DNA of 64,000 nt, taken from Aquimarina sp. TRL1. Lineage in GTDB: Bacteria; Bacteroidota; Bacteroidia; Flavobacteriales; Flavobacteriaceae. This document shows, one piece after another, positions 17,410 to 27,106 of the stretch. The stretch lies in NCBI RefSeq assembly GCF_013365535.1, contig NZ_CP053590.1:3710501-3774500 (forward strand), in the 5' to 3' direction. The position numbers were made by a program, and so were the translations under genes. The notes beneath the pieces were generated by a model that saw only the letters and a list, made by a program, of their open reading frames with translations, was not told the DNA's origin and searched no databases. Within the stretch, counting starts at the first letter, position 1. Every line of letters begins with the position of its first letter.

Positions 17410-18897
17410 CTAATATTTTGATCCTATATGGATATTAGTCGTAGAAGTTTCTATAAAATTTCTCAGGTCTTCATTGGCCTGAATCAGGTCTTCATTCCTC
17501 AGATACATCATATGACCGCTACGATATCCTTTGAAGTGTAACCGGTCGGTTAGTTTCCCGTTAATGTTTAATTGCCACATGATATATTTGGCATTAAAGT
17601 AGGTGGTGGCTCCATCGTAATATCCGGATTGGATAAGGGTGTGCAGGTTGGGGTTTTTAGCCATGGCTGCACGAAGGCTTTTTCCACTGTTGTTTCGGGT
17701 TCTGTCCCAGGGATGTACCGGACCAAACATATTATAACTGAGGTCTGTTTTGAAATTGAGCTGCTCGCGGATATAGTAATTAATAGCCGGCGTAAAAGCA
17801 TGAAGCCAGGAGGTGAGCTCGCTGTTGTAATCCGGAGAATCTCCTGCTTCTTTGATATCCATTCCTTTGTATCTGGAATCGAGCCGACCAATAGTGTACC
17901 CTTCCCGGTTACGAAGTAGTTCTTTCCAGAAAAAACGTTTGGGAACCTCCAGGTTGTGTTGTTCAATAAGGTGCTCCGACAAGCCGGAGTAATACGCCAT
18001 TTTTTTGATGACCTCCTTTTTGGTAGCAGGATCCAGAGATCCTCCTCTGGCGATGGCAGGAAGTAATTGATTGATGGTGTAGTTTTCTACTTCGGGGAGT
18101 AAAGCCGTGAGATCTTTTTGCTGTAAGGCAGGAGGGAGTGCTTTGTGATACCAGGCTGCAGCAGTGTAATAAGGCAGTCGGTTGGCAGTCTCTACAGCTC
18201 CGTCGAATTGAAAGCCTATTTCTGTAGGGGATACCAGAATAACTCCGTTGAGGTACATCCAGTGCTTGTTTTGTAATGCGCCTGCCAAACCAGATACCCG
18301 GGTGGTTCCGTAACTTTCTCCTATCAGATACTTGGGTGATTTCCATCGGTTATATCGGGTGACAAACGTATTGACCCATCCCGCCAGATATTCAATATCT
18401 GCATTGACGCCAAAAAATAAAGCGTTGTCGGGCATTTTTCCTTCCTGATCAGGGAGCATTCTGGAATACCCCGTATTGACCGGATTGACGAATACAATAT
18501 CAGCAACATCTAAGATGGAATTAGGATTAGGCTTGATACCATACGGTTGTACCGGAAATCCTTCTTCATCAATTTTTAAAATTTGAGGACCGGTATAGGC
18601 AATATGCATCCATACGGAAGCAGAGCCAGGTCCTCCATTAAAAGAAATGAGCAAGGGTCTGTTTTCATCATTTTTAATATCGCTTCGTTTGTAATAGGTA
18701 TAAAATAAGGAAGCGATAGGGGTTCCTTTTTTATCCCATACGGGTTGGAATCCTGTAATGGCTGTGTAAGGGAACTGGGTTCCTTTTACGGTCAGAGTAT
18801 GTGTACTTACGACAGTCGTATCTACAGGAACATGTATTTCCTGAGAAAACAGGGAAATGCTGATACAGCTGAGTAAGAGTGCTAATTTATTTTTCAT
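17410..18897 (-). CDS. S10 family serine carboxypeptidase-like exported peptidase
   Basis: 495 residues with signal peptide MKNKLALLLSCISISLFSQ. S10 features: FNGGPGSASVWMH (oxyanion hole), GESYG with the nucleophile serine (YLIGESYGTTRVSGLAG), an Asp region NPNLHTLIQSGYYDGATTY and a C-terminal His in FKGYRSGHMMYL. These enzymes remove C-terminal residues from peptides. The signal peptide suggests periplasmic or extracellular action. It is the first gene of a pair with the pirin and lies downstream of three other exported hydrolases on the same strand. Confidence 0.93.
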   Translation of the reverse strand: MKNKLALLLSCISISLFSQEIHVPVDTTVVSTHTLTVKGTQFPYTAITGFQPVWDKKGTPIASLFYTYYKRSDIKNDENRPLLISFNGGPGSASVWMHIAYTGPQILKIDEEGFPVQPYGIKPNPNSILDVADIVFVNPVNTGYSRMLPDQEGKMPDNALFFGVNADIEYLAGWVNTFVTRYNRWKSPKYLIGESYGTTRVSGLAGALQNKHWMYLNGVILVSPTEIGFQFDGAVETANRLPYYTAAAWYHKALPPALQQKDLTALLPEVENYTINQLLPAIARGGSLDPATKKEVIKKMAYYSGLSEHLIEQHNLEVPKRFFWKELLRNREGYTIGRLDSRYKGMDIKEAGDSPDYNSELTSWLHAFTPAINYYIREQLNFKTDLSYNMFGPVHPWDRTRNNSGKSLRAAMAKNPNLHTLIQSGYYDGATTYFNAKYIMWQLNINGKLTDRLHFKGYRSGHMMYLRNEDLIQANEDLRNFIETSTTNIHIGSKY

Positions 18898-19036
18898 CCT
18901 GCTTTGATTTTAATACCATTTATTATTTGAATTTACCGGAACAAAATGTTCTTTTTCTGTCCGGTTTTAGCATAAAAATAGACCGTAGCCCAACGATGTA
19001 TAATTTTCTGTATTATTCAAATAATAACTGTTATGG

Positions 19037-22000
19037 TTAGTGATGTCCTACATGGCATCCGCAATTTCCTCGGCTAAAACTATGAGAAGCTTCGTGCCAG
19101 GGGAATGCGGTATTATAGCGAATATTTTCCCACCAGAACTGCGTTCTTTCTTTGGGATGATTTCCAATTTCATGCATGGTTTCTGTGTCATAAAGTCTTC
19201 CATTGACCATGGTATATCGTACAGAGGCTGTGTTTCTGATATGTTCCAATGGGTTTTTGTCCAATACGATGAGATCTGCCAGTTTACCTTCTTTTAGAGA
19301 GCCGATGTCATTTCCTGCGCCTATGTAACGAGCCCCATTAATAGTCGCAGCCTGTAATGCCTGATGATTGCTCATACCTCCCTGATGCAACATCCACAAT
19401 TCCCAATGTGCTCCTAATCCCTGTAATTGACCATGTGCTCCCAGGTTGACCTTCACTCCTTCATTGGCTAATGCTGTGGTGGTTTTTGATACGAGAATAT
19501 GACCGTTTTCGTATTCTTCATCCGGTACCATAGTACGGTGTCTGGCACGGGCATCTACTAAAGCTCTTGGGGTGTACTTTAATAATTTTTCATTTTCCCA
19601 GATGTTCTCTTTTTGATAGAAATAATACTCTCCGTTCATTCCCCCATAGTTGACAATCAATGTAGGAGTATAACCGGTTTTGCTGTGTTTCCACAATTCT
19701 TTTACATCTTTATAGACTTTGGTTACCGGAATGTTGTGTTCAATACCGGTATGTCCGTCCATAATCATTGTCATATTGTGATAAAAAGTAGAACCTCCTT
19801 CAGGAACAACATTAATTTTTTGTTCTCTGGCGGCCTGAATTACTTGTTGTCGCTGTTCTCTTCTGGGCTGGTTATAGCTTTTTACAGATTTGGCACCAAA
19901 AGCAGCAGTTCTGCGTATGGAAGATCTGGCATCGTCCAGAGAGTTAATAACAGCTTTGAAATCTCCATCAGCTCCATAAAGTATAAACCCGGTGGAGTAG
20001 AGACGGGGACCAACCATGGCTCCACTTTTGATCAATTCAGAAATGGTAAAGACGGTTTCCGTATTGGCAGAAGGATCGTGTGCTGTGGTTACTCCAAATG
20101 CAAGATTGGCATATAACTGCCAGTGTTTTTGGGTAGTCAGTCCATATCTGAAGGCTCCTACATGAGCATGTGCATCTACAATTCCCGGCATGATCGTTTT
20201 TCCCTGACTATCGTATACCTTAGTTCCCTCGGGAAGGGATACTTCTGCCGTGGGACCAATTTTTTCGATTTTATTTCCGTGAATAAGAATGGTTCCATCT
20301 TCTATTACTTCTTCGTTCTCCATAGTAATAATCCGAGCATGGGTAAAAGCAATTCTTCCGGTAGGAGTGTCCGGGGTGTATGATAGTTTGATATCGATTC
20401 CTTTTTGAGTTGGGGGACCTACTTTCTCAGGAGAACCTTTCAGGAAAGTAAATCGGCTGTGTACCGGATTCGAAAAATAGGTGTCTCCAAGACTCCAGTA
20501 TACTGTTTTGCTATCGGTAGACCAGTGCAGGTTTATTCCGGCATCTGCTGCAATCTGTGTAACAGGAACTACAGTGGATTTAGGATCGATATTAATTTCC
20601 TTTCCATTTAAGACCAGGGGAGCGAGATAGGCTTTATGGAGATGGGTAAAAGCAATCCACTTATTGTCAGGACTGGGAACCAACCTGTTTGCATATTTGG
20701 AAGTGATATGCGTTTTTTGATCAAACCCGTCAATATTGACAGAGTGAAGTTTTTTAGTCAAACTCCCGAAATAGGTTCCTCCGGTCTGATAGAAAATTCT
20801 CTTTTCATCTTTAGAAAAAGTAGGGTATTCTCCTTCTTTACTGATTCGCTTAGGGTGTCCTCCGCTTAAGGATTGAAGGTAGATACCTGCTTTTTTTGTA
20901 AAACTACGTCCCTGGTCATTATTACCGCTTTCTTTTTTGTAAAGTATTTTTGTTTGTGTGGCATTGAATACTGGTGTTCTGAAAATTCCTTTTTCAGTAG
21001 AAAGTTTTGTGGGAGTTCCTCCGGTGATAGGAACGGTGTAAATGCTTCCCAGTTGTTCATCATTCCAGCTCACATAGATTACTGATTTTCCATCCGGGGA
21101 GAAACTCGGTTCGAATTCGAAGTCAGCACTGTTGGTCAATCGTTTCGGATTGCCTTTGGGTAGTGTTTTGATCCAGATATGACCTAATGCACTGAATGCA
21201 ATGGATGTTCCGTCTGGAGCAGTAGTAATATTGCGAATGACTTTGGCATCTACAGTCTTGGGGGCTACAGGGCTATCATAATGAATGGTTTCTGCTATTT
21301 TTATAGCCGCATCAACCTGAAACGGAATGATTGTGGCTTTTTGTGTACGGATATTGATTCTGTGTAGTTTCCCTGCTGCCCAGAAGATGAGGTCTTCAGT
21401 GGCAGGAATCCAGCTGTAATTTGGATATACTCCAAAAATAGCCCAGGCTTCTTGCTGGTCTTTATCTAATTGGTCGTATACCGGCCATTCTTCTCCGGTT
21501 TCCAGATCGTGAATGTACAAAACGGTTTTGGTACGAACACGTTTGGTAAAAGCTAGTTTTTTTCCGTCGGGGGATACCTCAGGACGTGCAGCCCCTCCGG
21601 GTCCTCCTGTAATGGTAATTGTTTTCCCGGTTTTGAAATCATACCTTTTAATCACATAAATTTGTTTATTCGGGTCTTTGTTATATTGAAAATATCCTCC
21701 GGGATACATGTCTTCACTGTAATACAGATACCTGCCATCCGGAGATATGCAAGGTTCATTTACATCTTGCTGGTCATTTTTTCGTTTGGTTAGCTGTGTT
21801 CCACTACCCCCGGTGATATGATATTGCCACAGTTCTCCAGCTCCCATAGAGCGCTGAGAAGTGAAGTGTTTTCGGGCGATGAGGTAGTGCCCGTCCGGGG
21901 TCCATACGGCATTGTTTAACAAGCGAAATTGTTCCTTGGTGATTTGTTTGGCATGGCTGCCATCTGCGTTCATAATCCAAATATTATCTCCCCCTCCGGC

Positions 22001-22333
22001 ATCACTGGTAAAAGATATTTTTGTCCCATCCGGGCTAAATTGAGGTTGGATTTCGAAGGGAATTCCCGTGCGAAGGGGAGTGGCTTTTCCTCCGGAAACA
22101 GGAATGGTATAGATGTCTCCCAACATATCAAAAACAATGGTCTTTCCATCAGGGCTGACATCGAGATTCATCCAGGTTCCTTCATCCGTACTAAAAGAAT
22201 GTGTTTGATAATTAAAAGCTTCTCCGGGATGAGCAACATCCCACTTATCCGGGTTGCTTTCTTTTTTCTTTTTTTGCGCATTTGCTCCCAGAGAACAAAT
22301 AAAAAGAAGGGCGAAAAGGGTTCTTATAAACAT
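19037..22333 (-). CDS. Exported TolB-propeller / amidohydrolase fusion protein
   Basis: 1098 residues; signal peptide MFIRTLFALLFICSLGANAQ. Residues ~40-620 form a TolB/WD40-like beta-propeller with many SPDGKxIxF repeats. Residues ~660-1060 are an amidohydrolase-superfamily domain: the metal-binding HxH in MPGIVDAHAHVG, then EHNIPV, NLGAHGQ and the closing GSLKEGKLADLIVLDKNPL. This two-part architecture is common in Bacteroidota exported hydrolases, and prolidase or other amide-bond hydrolysis is plausible. The C-terminus ends with GNCGCHVGHH, a short Cys/His-rich tail that may bind metal. Lies in a same-strand row with M1, M28 and S10 peptidases. Confidence 0.92.
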   Translation of the reverse strand: MFIRTLFALLFICSLGANAQKKKKESNPDKWDVAHPGEAFNYQTHSFSTDEGTWMNLDVSPDGKTIVFDMLGDIYTIPVSGGKATPLRTGIPFEIQPQFSPDGTKISFTSDAGGGDNIWIMNADGSHAKQITKEQFRLLNNAVWTPDGHYLIARKHFTSQRSMGAGELWQYHITGGSGTQLTKRKNDQQDVNEPCISPDGRYLYYSEDMYPGGYFQYNKDPNKQIYVIKRYDFKTGKTITITGGPGGAARPEVSPDGKKLAFTKRVRTKTVLYIHDLETGEEWPVYDQLDKDQQEAWAIFGVYPNYSWIPATEDLIFWAAGKLHRINIRTQKATIIPFQVDAAIKIAETIHYDSPVAPKTVDAKVIRNITTAPDGTSIAFSALGHIWIKTLPKGNPKRLTNSADFEFEPSFSPDGKSVIYVSWNDEQLGSIYTVPITGGTPTKLSTEKGIFRTPVFNATQTKILYKKESGNNDQGRSFTKKAGIYLQSLSGGHPKRISKEGEYPTFSKDEKRIFYQTGGTYFGSLTKKLHSVNIDGFDQKTHITSKYANRLVPSPDNKWIAFTHLHKAYLAPLVLNGKEINIDPKSTVVPVTQIAADAGINLHWSTDSKTVYWSLGDTYFSNPVHSRFTFLKGSPEKVGPPTQKGIDIKLSYTPDTPTGRIAFTHARIITMENEEVIEDGTILIHGNKIEKIGPTAEVSLPEGTKVYDSQGKTIMPGIVDAHAHVGAFRYGLTTQKHWQLYANLAFGVTTAHDPSANTETVFTISELIKSGAMVGPRLYSTGFILYGADGDFKAVINSLDDARSSIRRTAAFGAKSVKSYNQPRREQRQQVIQAAREQKINVVPEGGSTFYHNMTMIMDGHTGIEHNIPVTKVYKDVKELWKHSKTGYTPTLIVNYGGMNGEYYFYQKENIWENEKLLKYTPRALVDARARHRTMVPDEEYENGHILVSKTTTALANEGVKVNLGAHGQLQGLGAHWELWMLHQGGMSNHQALQAATINGARYIGAGNDIGSLKEGKLADLIVLDKNPLEHIRNTASVRYTMVNGRLYDTETMHEIGNHPKERTQFWWENIRYNTAFPWHEASHSFSRGNCGCHVGHH

Positions 22334-22355
22334 AGTTTGTGTATTTGATCTACTA

Positions 22356-23999
22356 TTATATTTTTTTAGTGTCTATATAGAAGTTAGGGTCTATTTGTAT
22401 TTGATCTTCTTTGATAGGTAAGGTATTCCACTGAGCAGAAGGTTGAATCCACTTCACACGATCCCCGATATGAATGCGTATCGGCATATCAAAATCAGCT
22501 ACAATACGGGTGTATCGATAGGATAACTGTCCTTCGTTAATTTTATATTCGAGCAGCGGGATTCTGGTATCTCTGAGGTATTGATTAAAAAACGCACACA
22601 GGTCGATCTTGGTTTCTTTACTCAGGAAATTTTCAATTTGGGTGGTGGTAACAGTCTGATGATAAAAGGTCTTATTTATTTTGCGAAGAATGGCTCTCCA
22701 CTGTTCATCATTATCTACCAGTTGTCGTAGTGTATGCAGCATATTGGCTCCTTTGTAATACATATCACCGGAGCCTTCGTGATTGACATTATAGGCACCG
22801 ATAATAGGACGGTCATTTCTGATGGATTTTCGGGTGCCAATCACATATTCGGAAGCGGCTTTTTTTCCATAGTAATAGTCCAGAAAAATATTTTCTGAAT
22901 AGGCTGTAAAACTTTCATGAACCCACATATCTGCAATATCTTTATTGGTAATGTTATTGGCAAACCATTCATGACCAGCTTCGTGGATAATGATAAAGTC
23001 AAACTTTAACCCCCATCCGGTACCTGATAAGTCAGTTCCCAGATACCCGTTTTGATATTTATTTCCATAGGTAACAGAGCTTTGATGTTCCATCCCCAGG
23101 TAGGGAACTTCTACGAGCTTAAAACTGTCTTCATAAAAAGGATATGGACCAAACCAATGTTCGAATGCTTTCATCATCTTAGGAGCGTCTTTGAACTGTT
23201 TTTTTGCTTTGTCGAGATGATCCCTCAATACGTAGTAATCCATATCTAAGGTTCCTTTCTCGCCTTCGTATTTTTCGCCAAAATGGACATAGTCTCCTAT
23301 GTTAATATTAACCCCGTAGTTATTGATCGGGTTATTGACAAACCAATGATAGGTTTTGGTTTTATTGGGATGTTCTTCTACTTTTCTCAGTCTTCCATTA
23401 GATACGTTTACCAGGTTTTTAGGAACAGTAACGCTGATAAGCAGACTATCTACTTCATCGTACATATGATCTTTATTTGGCCACCAGACACTGGCACCAA
23501 GACCCTGACAGGAAGAGGCTATAAAATGGTTGTTATTGGCATCTTTCTTCCATGAAATTCCACCATCCCAGGGAGCCCTGACTGCTTCCTTCGGTGTGCC
23601 GCTATAATGCACTACGATAGTATTAAGGGTGCCTTTCTTTTGTTTTTCAGGAAGTGTTACAAAATGCGCATTTCCCTCTGATACGACGTTGAGTTCCTGT
23701 TCGTTCTGGGTTACTTTTTCAATGTGTAAAGGGGGTTGTAAATCAATCTGCATGCGATTGCTAGGAGCCAGCACCTTATAAGCAATCGTATTTTTTCCTT
23801 TGATTGATTTCCGATCCGGATCTACTGCTATCGCTAGGTGGTAATAGGTGAGATCCCACCATGCTCTTTCGGGAGTAATGCTTCCTCTTAACGTATCCTG
23901 ACGCGAGAATTGCTGCTCTGAATGATTAAAAAGGTGGGTTTGTGCTTTTACCGTTAGGGTAAAAACAAAGAAAAAAATAAGTTGTAAAACTTTTTTCAT
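22356..23999 (-). CDS. M1 family metallopeptidase, exported
   Basis: 547 residues with signal peptide MKKVLQLIFFFVFTLTVKAQ. The gluzincin motif is complete: His339-Glu340-x-x-His343 in IIHEAGHEWFANN and Glu362 in WVHESF, with the 18-residue spacing of family M1. GMEHQS (about 302-307) stands where GAMEN lies in aminopeptidase N. The C-terminal ~140 residues are shorter than in the full enzymes. The expected reaction is removal of N-terminal residues. The gene is 22 bp upstream of the amidohydrolase and 32 bp downstream of the M28 gene, so an operon is likely. Confidence 0.94.
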   Translation of the reverse strand: MKKVLQLIFFFVFTLTVKAQTHLFNHSEQQFSRQDTLRGSITPERAWWDLTYYHLAIAVDPDRKSIKGKNTIAYKVLAPSNRMQIDLQPPLHIEKVTQNEQELNVVSEGNAHFVTLPEKQKKGTLNTIVVHYSGTPKEAVRAPWDGGISWKKDANNNHFIASSCQGLGASVWWPNKDHMYDEVDSLLISVTVPKNLVNVSNGRLRKVEEHPNKTKTYHWFVNNPINNYGVNINIGDYVHFGEKYEGEKGTLDMDYYVLRDHLDKAKKQFKDAPKMMKAFEHWFGPYPFYEDSFKLVEVPYLGMEHQSSVTYGNKYQNGYLGTDLSGTGWGLKFDFIIIHEAGHEWFANNITNKDIADMWVHESFTAYSENIFLDYYYGKKAASEYVIGTRKSIRNDRPIIGAYNVNHEGSGDMYYKGANMLHTLRQLVDNDEQWRAILRKINKTFYHQTVTTTQIENFLSKETKIDLCAFFNQYLRDTRIPLLEYKINEGQLSYRYTRIVADFDMPIRIHIGDRVKWIQPSAQWNTLPIKEDQIQIDPNFYIDTKKI

Positions 24000-24031
24000 G
24001 TATTCGTATTTATTAGAGAGGGATTATTTAT

Positions 24032-25366
24032 TTAAAAAGTTTCTGAAGGGAATACTACCGGACTTTCAAATCCATTTTTAGCAACAGCAGCGATGCCAAA
24101 GAAATAGTTATCAATAACAATTCCCTTTAGGGTATACTGATCTACATTTCCTACAAATTTGTGGTGATCCCAGGTAGGGGAGGTGGTATCTCTCCAGTAT
24201 ATTTTATATCCGGCAATAGCGGGATCGGTACTTTTGGTCCATTTGAATTTTGCTGCGGGGGCTACAATCCCTCCTATTTGTACATTTTCAGGAACCGGAG
24301 GTGCCCAGGCCAAAGAGGCGAGGTTGATGGCATTGACTGCAGTTAGCTTAGCAGCATATTCAAAATTGACATGCTCGACCACATCGCCGTATTGGATACC
24401 GTTTTCTGTACGGATGTCTTGATGTTGTTGTGTATAGTTCTCATGGGCTTCCATGATACGAATTCCTGCATACCCGAGATCATTAAACGGTCTGTGGTGA
24501 CCTCCTCTTCCGAATCGATCCAGTCGGTAGATCATCATAGGGTTCATTTCCGGCATATACGTTTTGACATTGTTGTGTACATAGCGGGCGAGTTGCCTGG
24601 AGATTCCATCAACTTCACCTCCATAGAATCGTCGTTTTTTTCTTTTGGACTCGGAATCTGTCGGGTCTGTTGGTTCTGAAAAAATTCTAAAGGAACGATT
24701 GTCAATGACTCCATCGACTCCTTTAATATTACCGATCATATCATTGTTCAGGATGCCTATAATCTCCCAGTTATTCTTTTGGGCATACCGGGCTAAGCCC
24801 GCTCCTCCAAACAATCCTTGTTCTTCTCCGGATAATCCGACATAGATAATACTATTCTCGAAAGTATACCTGGATAACACCCTGGCTGCTTCTAATGTGC
24901 CAGCCATACCACTGGCATTGTCATTGGCTCCGGGAGCATCTGTGGTATAGTCCATCGTATCACTGGCTCTGGAGTCGATATCTCCACTCATGATAATATA
25001 GCGATTGGGGTATTTGCTACCTCTCTGAATTGCTACAACATTAACCACCCAGGCATCTTTGGGAACTCTTTTTCCCATATCAGTGGTCACCAGATCTTTT
25101 TGATAAAAAACCTCCAGGCAGTTATTGCATAAGGCAGCTGTCTTTTCGAATTCTTTTTTAATCCATCTTCGGGCAGCTCCGATACCTCTGGTATCAGATA
25201 GGGTATCACTAAAGGTATTTCTGGTTCCAAATCCTGCGAGTGTTTTGATATCGCTTTCTATACGCTTAGCGGATACTTGATCTATAATATCATATAGTCT
25301 GCTATCTGTTTGAGCGGTTAACAATAGGGGCGATATCAGGAAAATACTAAGAAATACAGTTTTCAT
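24032..25366 (-). CDS. M28 family metallopeptidase, exported
   Basis: Start placed at the ATG at 25366, giving signal peptide MKTVFLSIFLISPLLLTAQ; an upstream ATG (25387) would place seven residues in front of it. About 444 residues. M28 di-zinc motifs: SGDIDSRAS (in place of HxDS), APGANDNASG, and GLSGEEQGLFGG, then ILNNDMIG. The first ligand position appears as Asp rather than the usual His (SGDIDS versus xxHxDS), worth checking. The C-terminal ~90 residues are a fibronectin type III-like domain (PVPENVQIGG...GYKIYWRDT). First gene of the M28-M1-amidohydrolase row. Confidence 0.9.
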   Translation of the reverse strand: MKTVFLSIFLISPLLLTAQTDSRLYDIIDQVSAKRIESDIKTLAGFGTRNTFSDTLSDTRGIGAARRWIKKEFEKTAALCNNCLEVFYQKDLVTTDMGKRVPKDAWVVNVVAIQRGSKYPNRYIIMSGDIDSRASDTMDYTTDAPGANDNASGMAGTLEAARVLSRYTFENSIIYVGLSGEEQGLFGGAGLARYAQKNNWEIIGILNNDMIGNIKGVDGVIDNRSFRIFSEPTDPTDSESKRKKRRFYGGEVDGISRQLARYVHNNVKTYMPEMNPMMIYRLDRFGRGGHHRPFNDLGYAGIRIMEAHENYTQQHQDIRTENGIQYGDVVEHVNFEYAAKLTAVNAINLASLAWAPPVPENVQIGGIVAPAAKFKWTKSTDPAIAGYKIYWRDTTSPTWDHHKFVGNVDQYTLKGIVIDNYFFGIAAVAKNGFESPVVFPSETF

Positions 25367-25387
25367 TTTGTGAATAATTAATCGCAC

Positions 25388-25770
25388 AATTTAATTAAAT
25401 TGAATTAATATGTTGGTTTTGTTAACATTTTTATAAGATCATAAAAGGTTTCCTGAATTTATTGAGGGTATGATAAAAAATAAAAAAGTGGAGAATTCAA
25501 AAGAATTCTCCACTCTGGGGGTATCTAAAGCTAGTATACGTAATAACAGATTGGTTAACTAAATAGAATATATACTTGTTGGGCTTGTGTTATAATAAAC
25601 AGCAAAATGAGAGTTGAGTATGTGTGTATATGCATTCTATTTCTATGGCAATTATTCCACTCTTATTATCAGTATCATTGATATAGTGTTCAGTTCAGTT
25701 TCAACATAAGTTTTCATCAATGTTTCGCTTTAAATAACAGGGCTTTCCTTAGGGAAAGAAAGCCCCTTTT
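25388..25770. other. Intergenic region flanked by two terminator hairpins
   Basis: 383 bp without a recognised gene. It contains the hairpins at 25487-25514 and 25740-25773 (listed separately). Only very short open frames (about 21-26 codons) occur on either strand; none has supporting features. Confidence 0.5.
25487..25514 (-). terminator. Intrinsic terminator, minus-strand polarity
   Basis: Perfect 12-bp stem AGTGGAGAATTC / GAATTCTCCACT with an AAAA loop, followed on the minus strand by TTTTTATTTTTT. It probably ends the SusCD operon message, or a transcript from within 25515-25735. Confidence 0.75.
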
Positions 25771-25773
25771 TTA
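25740..25773 (+). terminator. Intrinsic terminator, plus-strand polarity
   Basis: Stem GGGCTTTC / GAAAGCCC followed on the plus strand by CCTTTTTTATAA. On the minus strand the following bases are not U-rich, so its strong direction is plus, against the SusCD operon whose last stop codon it abuts. Confidence 0.6.
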
Positions 25774-27075
25774 TAATCCATGTACAGAAAACCTGAAATT
25801 AGGAATGCTAACATTTATCAGAGAATAGGAAGCATTTGTTTCATTAGTTCTGTTGATGTAAAATCCATTGGGATCCAATAGAAGGTTAGCCATAGTTATA
25901 TGGTCAGAAATATCTCCACTAATAAAATCAAGTTGAAAAACTATTCTTTCTCCGGAAATAACTACGGGATTGAAAACAAGAAAGGAAACAGACCCATTTA
26001 TATGAGGAAATACAAAATATGATAGTCCTCCTGCATTAGGATCATCAAATACAATAACAATTTGGTTCAAAGAACTTGCTACCCCTAGGTTAAGAAAATC
26101 ATCAGAGGTTTGAGGTAAAAAGAAATTACTGCTCTTATCATTATATACATATCGTCTGTGATTAACTCTAAAAGCATCTACATCTTCAGAAAATAATGAA
26201 GGAACTAAGGCAGTTGTTATAGGAGCTAGGTTATAACCAATGATTGATGTCATATTTCCATCAGTGGATGTATATGTTCCATCATTATTAAGGACAAATG
26301 CCTTAATCTCTTGTTCATTAAAGATAAAAGGGTCAATTAATTCAAAACCATTTTCAAGAATTTCTATTCCATGGGAAGTTGATGAAATACTTCCTTTTTC
26401 TGTATCAAAAGTAGTAATAACACCTTGTCTTTCAGCATCAGCAAAAGAAAAAGTACTATTTAATAAGATATTATTTTGAGCGTCTAAGACAACAAAATTC
26501 CTAAGAATTCTATTCGTAGTACTTTCTGTTTCAAGACTATTATAAAATGTTTTAAAAGAGTCAATTAGGTTTTTATCATTTTGAGTTGCTTTTTCAAAAG
26601 TTATTTTGGTAGGATTTTCTCCTCTATCAGTTTTACTTCTGAAAACAATTTGATTATCAGATATATCGTCAAATATAAATTCAAACTCAGCTTCTGTGAT
26701 AAAACCTTGAGCCAAAAATAATTCATGGAAAAAAGTGTAATTTTCAAAAACTAATTCTGGGAAATGCCCTATATCTACTCTATAACTAGTTTTTAAATCA
26801 CTTTCACCATTTTTGTAATCAGATGTGATTTCTACAGAATCATCATCATTAAAATCTAAATGCACATTATAAATTCCTGCTGAGTTTTTTGGTTGGTATT
26901 TTACTACCCATCCAAATTCCGAGGAGACTAAGGCTTTTTTATAATTATCTATTTGTGCTGCCACACGAGCATCTATATCAGAATCGAACAGTGGCGCTAC
27001 ATCATTATCATCACTACAAGCAAAAAAGCATAGTGAAATAATAAGAAGTGTATATGTTTTAAAGTTTTTTATCAT
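25771..27075 (-). CDS. DUF4302 domain-containing lipoprotein
   Basis: 434 residues with lipoprotein signal (LLIISLCFFACSDDND, lipobox Cys20). The mature part begins DARVAAQIDNYKKALVSSEFGW followed by VVKYQP, which matches the start of DUF4302, a family that accompanies SusC/SusD pairs in Bacteroidota. Rich in Asn/Asp and beta structure; no catalytic motif visible. Probably surface-exposed and part of the import complex's substrate capture. Last gene of the susC-susD-metallohydrolase-DUF4302 row, 31 bp after the metallohydrolase. Confidence 0.85.
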   Translation of the reverse strand: MIKNFKTYTLLIISLCFFACSDDNDVAPLFDSDIDARVAAQIDNYKKALVSSEFGWVVKYQPKNSAGIYNVHLDFNDDDSVEITSDYKNGESDLKTSYRVDIGHFPELVFENYTFFHELFLAQGFITEAEFEFIFDDISDNQIVFRSKTDRGENPTKITFEKATQNDKNLIDSFKTFYNSLETESTTNRILRNFVVLDAQNNILLNSTFSFADAERQGVITTFDTEKGSISSTSHGIEILENGFELIDPFIFNEQEIKAFVLNNDGTYTSTDGNMTSIIGYNLAPITTALVPSLFSEDVDAFRVNHRRYVYNDKSSNFFLPQTSDDFLNLGVASSLNQIVIVFDDPNAGGLSYFVFPHINGSVSFLVFNPVVISGERIVFQLDFISGDISDHITMANLLLDPNGFYINRTNETNASYSLINVSIPNFRFSVHGL

Positions 27076-27106
27076 TGTTTTTTTACTTTATAACGTGAAA
27101 ATTTCA

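Noticed and set aside
19613..20116. 167-codon plus-strand open frame opposite the amidohydrolase
   Set aside because: Shadow of the conserved minus-strand gene; no domain.
25515..25735. Small hydrophobic peptides (21-26 codons) on either strand
   Set aside because: No ribosome-binding or homology support and no conserved partner; too short to claim.
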